Source: Phycisphaeraceae bacterium | GTDB taxonomy: Bacteria; Planctomycetota; Phycisphaerae; Phycisphaerales; UBA1924 | DNA: 7,766 nucleotides | Assembly (NCBI GenBank): GCA_009827205.1 | Contig: WUAK01000130.1 | Span: forward strand, 1 to 7,766 | Reading direction: 5' to 3' | In this document: piece after piece, positions 5,852 to 7,766 of the stretch | Numbering within the stretch: the stretch's first letter is position 1 | Layout of the letters: each line of letters begins with the position of its first letter | Made by a program: the position numbers and the translations under genes | The notes under the pieces: model-generated | The model's input: only the letters and a program-made list of their open reading frames with translations | Told to the model about the DNA's origin: nothing | The model's database searches: none

Positions 5852-6975
5852 GCGGCCCCAAGACCCTGGGGATCCTGGGAGGCGGTCAGCTAGCGCAGAT
5901 GATGGCTCAAGCGGCCAAACCTCTCGGGGTGGACTGCGTCGTTTACGACCCAAGCCCGGATGCTTGCGCAAAGTCAGTAGCACATCTTGTAAATGGTTCA
6001 TTCGATAATGCGCGGCAGCTTCGATCGTTCGCCGAGCTCGTCGACGTTATCACGTACGAATTTGAGAATGTCCCGAACGAAACCGTAGACACACTCGATG
6101 GGCTAAGACCAATCCATCCTCAACCCGAGGCGTTGAAGGTATCATCAAACCGTGTCACTGAGAAAGCATTCTTCGAGAGTTGTGGCGTGCCTGTCGGGCC
6201 TTACAGAGCGATCAGCGGTCCTGAATCACTTCGAATCGCCCGTGACGAGCTCGGATTACCCGGAGTGCTGAAATCGAATAGCGGCGGGTATGACGGCAAA
6301 GGTCAGTACACACTGCATACTGATGACGAGCTTGAGAATGCGCTCGCCCAGATTGGCAACACTCCATTCATCTATGAGTCGTTCGTAAATTTCACGAGAG
6401 AGCTCTCAGTGATCGCGTGTAGAACGATTGATGGCATAACGGTTACGTATCCACTGGCCCAGAATACGCATCAGCATGGAATTCTCGTTCGGAGCGACGC
6501 CCCCGCTACCGTCCAAATGAACATGACCGAGCAAGCCCATTCCGCGGCGAAGCGGGTCGGGGACACACTGAATTATGTAGGAGTGTTCGCGATCGAGCTG
6601 TTTGATGTGGGCGGTGAGTTGCTCGCGAATGAGATGGCCCCTCGGGTGCACAACACCGGTCACTGGACAATAGAGGGCTCCAATACATCCCAGTTCGAGA
6701 ACCATGTGCGAGCTGTAATGGGACTGCCGTTGGGGTCAACGGAGCCAGAGGGGCACTCAGTGATGCTCAACATCATCGGCGAGATGCCCAATCCTGACAT
6801 CCTGAAGGGAATCTCGGGAGCGACGCTGCACGGCTACGGCAAAGCTCCAAGACCGGGCCGAAAGATCGGGCACATCACAGTCAACGGGCCAGATCGTGAA
6901 ACATGCCTCGGAACAGCGAAACAAATCCAATCCGGGCTACGAAACACCATGCCGGGCGGAGGCGTCAGGCCTTGA
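5848..6975 (+). CDS. purK: N5-carboxyaminoimidazole ribonucleotide synthase
   Basis: PurK couples ATP hydrolysis and bicarbonate to AIR to make N5-CAIR, the substrate of PurE. The 375 residues span the three ATP-grasp parts: an N-terminal GILGGGQLAQMM loop (8-19), VDVITYEFENVP, the ATP-grasp core beginning at SNRVTEKAF with the glycine-rich loop GGYDGKGQ, ESFVNFTRELSVIACR, and the metal/ATP-binding NEMAPRVHNTGHWTIEGSN followed by SQFENHVRAVMGLPLG. The start is TTG 5848, which shares TTGA with the purE stop; GATGAGG (5834-5840) is 7 nt upstream, so translational coupling is likely. The enzyme needs bicarbonate, and a carbonic anhydrase-like gene is nearby, but it sits in a different transcription unit. 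No truncation or missing motif is seen. Confidence 0.96.
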   Translation: MSGPKTLGILGGGQLAQMMAQAAKPLGVDCVVYDPSPDACAKSVAHLVNGSFDNARQLRSFAELVDVITYEFENVPNETVDTLDGLRPIHPQPEALKVSSNRVTEKAFFESCGVPVGPYRAISGPESLRIARDELGLPGVLKSNSGGYDGKGQYTLHTDDELENALAQIGNTPFIYESFVNFTRELSVIACRTIDGITVTYPLAQNTHQHGILVRSDAPATVQMNMTEQAHSAAKRVGDTLNYVGVFAIELFDVGGELLANEMAPRVHNTGHWTIEGSNTSQFENHVRAVMGLPLGSTEPEGHSVMLNIIGEMPNPDILKGISGATLHGYGKAPRPGRKIGHITVNGPDRETCLGTAKQIQSGLRNTMPGGGVRP

Positions 6976-6998
6976 ACTTGGCTACGATTCCAGCAATC

Positions 6999-7071
6999 GC
7001 CATCTTAGCTCAGTTGGTAGAGCAGCGGTTTTGTAAACCGCAGGTCGTCGGTTCGAGTCCGACAGATGGCT
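6999..7071 (+). tRNA. tRNA-Thr (anticodon UGU)
   Basis: A full cloverleaf can be drawn: acceptor GCCATCT (6999-7005) pairs perfectly with AGATGGC (7064-7070). The D arm is GCTC/GAGC around AGTTGGTA, the anticodon stem GCGGT/ACCGC (7025-7029/7037-7041) encloses the loop TTTGTAA with anticodon TGT at 7032-7034, and the T arm is GTCGG/CCGAC with loop TTCGAGT. The discriminator is T (7071); CCA is not encoded. It reads ACA (and other ACN) codons. It begins 23 bp after the purK stop; a TACGAT hexamer at 6983-6988 could be its own -10, but no good -35 is visible, so read-through from purK is also possible. Confidence 0.96.
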
Positions 7072-7406
7072 TTCTCTTCCACCTAGTTACGCCCTCTCAT
7101 TCTTGGGTTCACTAGCTGATCTACTCAATCCGCTTTGAGGTGCGACTCACACCACGTAACAATCTGGCTCTTGGGCCTCTTAACGATAATTTATCTACAA
7201 GGCTGTGGATATTTATGCGGCTCGAGAAACCAACCGCCCTGTATGAGGGGACACATTTGAGCATCCTGCAGCTTCCAGATGTTCCATCGTTTGTTCTTTG
7301 AGGGCCGGCATAACTTTCCTAGAGACTCAGCCGACCTCATAAGAAGCTCCTAGCTATATAGAAATTATGGACATTATTGAGTGAGATTTGAGTCGAATTG
7401 AAGAGC
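7072..7406. other. Non-coding, AT-richer spacer between tRNA-Thr and the CHASE gene
   Basis: About 335 bp without a credible reading frame on either strand; only peptides of a few codons occur. The end next to the CHASE gene (about 7340-7400) is clearly AT-rich, with hexamers such as TATATA (7355-7360) that could be the -10 of the downstream gene, but no convincing -35. No T-tract terminator follows the tRNA beyond a short TTTCTCTT. The one structured element is the inverted repeat at 7191-7212. No second copy of the tRNA 3' end is found here, so there is no evidence for an integrated element. Confidence 0.6.
7191..7212. repeat. Inverted repeat resembling two facing DnaA boxes
   Basis: TTATCTACA (7191-7199) and TGTGGATAT (7204-7212) face each other across 4 bp. 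Each differs by one base from the DnaA box TTATNCACA or its complement. As RNA the inner 8 bases of each arm would also pair, with one G-U, around the loop AGGC. No dnaA, dnaN or box cluster is present, so this is not called an origin. A regulatory dyad or a chance match are the other readings. Confidence 0.35.
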
Positions 7407-7766
7407 ATGATCGTATCACGCTTCCTCGAACACTGGCCCCCGATTGTCGCCTTGTTACTTACTGGTGCGGCGGTCGCGGTGAGCTTTAAGGTCTCCTGTG
7501 ATATCGCTGAGGCAGACGCACGACAGAGATTTGACTCCAAGTGTGACGAAACGATCAGTGACATTACCTCCACATTCAATAATTACAAATCTCAGCTAGA
7601 GGTTGGTCGGGCATTCATCGACTCAGTAGGTCCCCCCAGCCGTAAGTCGTGGAACCAGTTCACATCATCGGCTGACTTCGCCACGAAGTGCGAAGGGATC
7701 TACGGCTACGCATATGTAGAGCACGTTGCGCGAGAGAACATCGGTTCCTTCATCGATGAACAGCTG
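7407..7766 (+). CDS. CHASE-domain sensory protein, N-terminal part (cut by window end)
   Basis: From ATG 7407 a frame runs open to the last base (120 codons, no stop). Residues 10-27 (WPPIVALLLTGAAVAVSF) form one membrane helix, preceded by a short N-terminus. From about residue 35 the sequence matches the start of a CHASE domain: a helical, polar stretch with ARQRFDSK, then YKSQLEVGRAFIDSVG, SRKSWNQFT, and CEGIYGYAYVEHVARENIGS, which corresponds to the family's conserved PGI-x-x-x-x-x-V-x-x-V region. CHASE is an extracytoplasmic small-ligand sensor found in histidine kinases, diguanylate cyclases and nucleotide cyclases; the output domain lies outside the window, so the type cannot be told. 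TTG 7398 is an alternative start; an in-frame TGA at 7389 bounds the frame. Spacing to the GAAGAG purines is short for ATG 7407. A minus-strand frame over 7337-7579 is a shadow. Confidence 0.72.
   Translation, partial: MIVSRFLEHWPPIVALLLTGAAVAVSFKVSCDIAEADARQRFDSKCDETISDITSTFNNYKSQLEVGRAFIDSVGPPSRKSWNQFTSSADFATKCEGIYGYAYVEHVARENIGSFIDEQL

Noticed and set aside
6903..7115. 70-codon plus frame across the purK end and tRNA-Thr
   Set aside because: It covers the tRNA gene in full and overlaps the purK C-terminus out of frame; the apparent coding is an artefact.
6999..7766. tRNA-Thr as the attachment site of an integrated island
   Set aside because: The spacer is AT-richer, but there is no integrase gene and no repeat of the tRNA 3' end within the window.

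Overview
The window is a compact bacterial chromosome segment with moderate G+C (mid-50s by eye), ATG/GTG/TTG starts and short intergenic gaps. The taxon cannot be fixed from sequence alone. Hints are a PurE C-terminal half of the GIPVGTLAIG type (unlike the usual actinobacterial version), a DUF1569 protein (a family I associate mainly with planctomycetes and Bacteroidetes) and a CHASE-domain receptor. A planctomycete, perhaps Phycisphaerae-like, is my low-confidence guess.

Left part (1-2968): a minus-strand reading frame at the left edge encodes a small membrane-anchored protein that seems to carry a frameshift. Divergent from it is a MarR-type regulator followed by two paralogous NmrA-like atypical short-chain dehydrogenases. 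An identical 18-bp sequence with a near-perfect palindrome (GTTGTATCTACAAC) sits in front of both marR and the first NmrA gene. This is the strongest regulatory signal in the window and suggests an autoregulated redox or electrophile-stress cassette.

Middle part (3034-4084): on the same strand follow a small beta-class carbonic anhydrase-like protein, very probably starting at GTG 3034, and a DUF1569/DinB-like protein 34 bp further on. They are probably cotranscribed. A link to the NmrA cassette is suggested only by strand and spacing.

Right part (4143-7071): galactokinase (minus strand) converges on DUF1569 and diverges from purE-purK, a two-gene purine operon with a 4-bp stop/start overlap. 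The purE start lies 6 nt after a TAGGCT -10-like element and has no Shine-Dalgarno at normal distance, so a leaderless mRNA is likely. A complete tRNA-Thr(UGU) gene follows purK by 23 bp.

Far right (7072-7766): about 335 bp of AT-richer non-coding DNA with an inverted repeat resembling two facing DnaA boxes, then the first 120 codons of a transmembrane CHASE-domain sensory protein that runs off the end. No dramatic new system is visible. The most useful leads are the doubled operator of the MarR-NmrA cassette, the overlapping galK/purE control region and the two edge genes (1-282 and 7407-7766).
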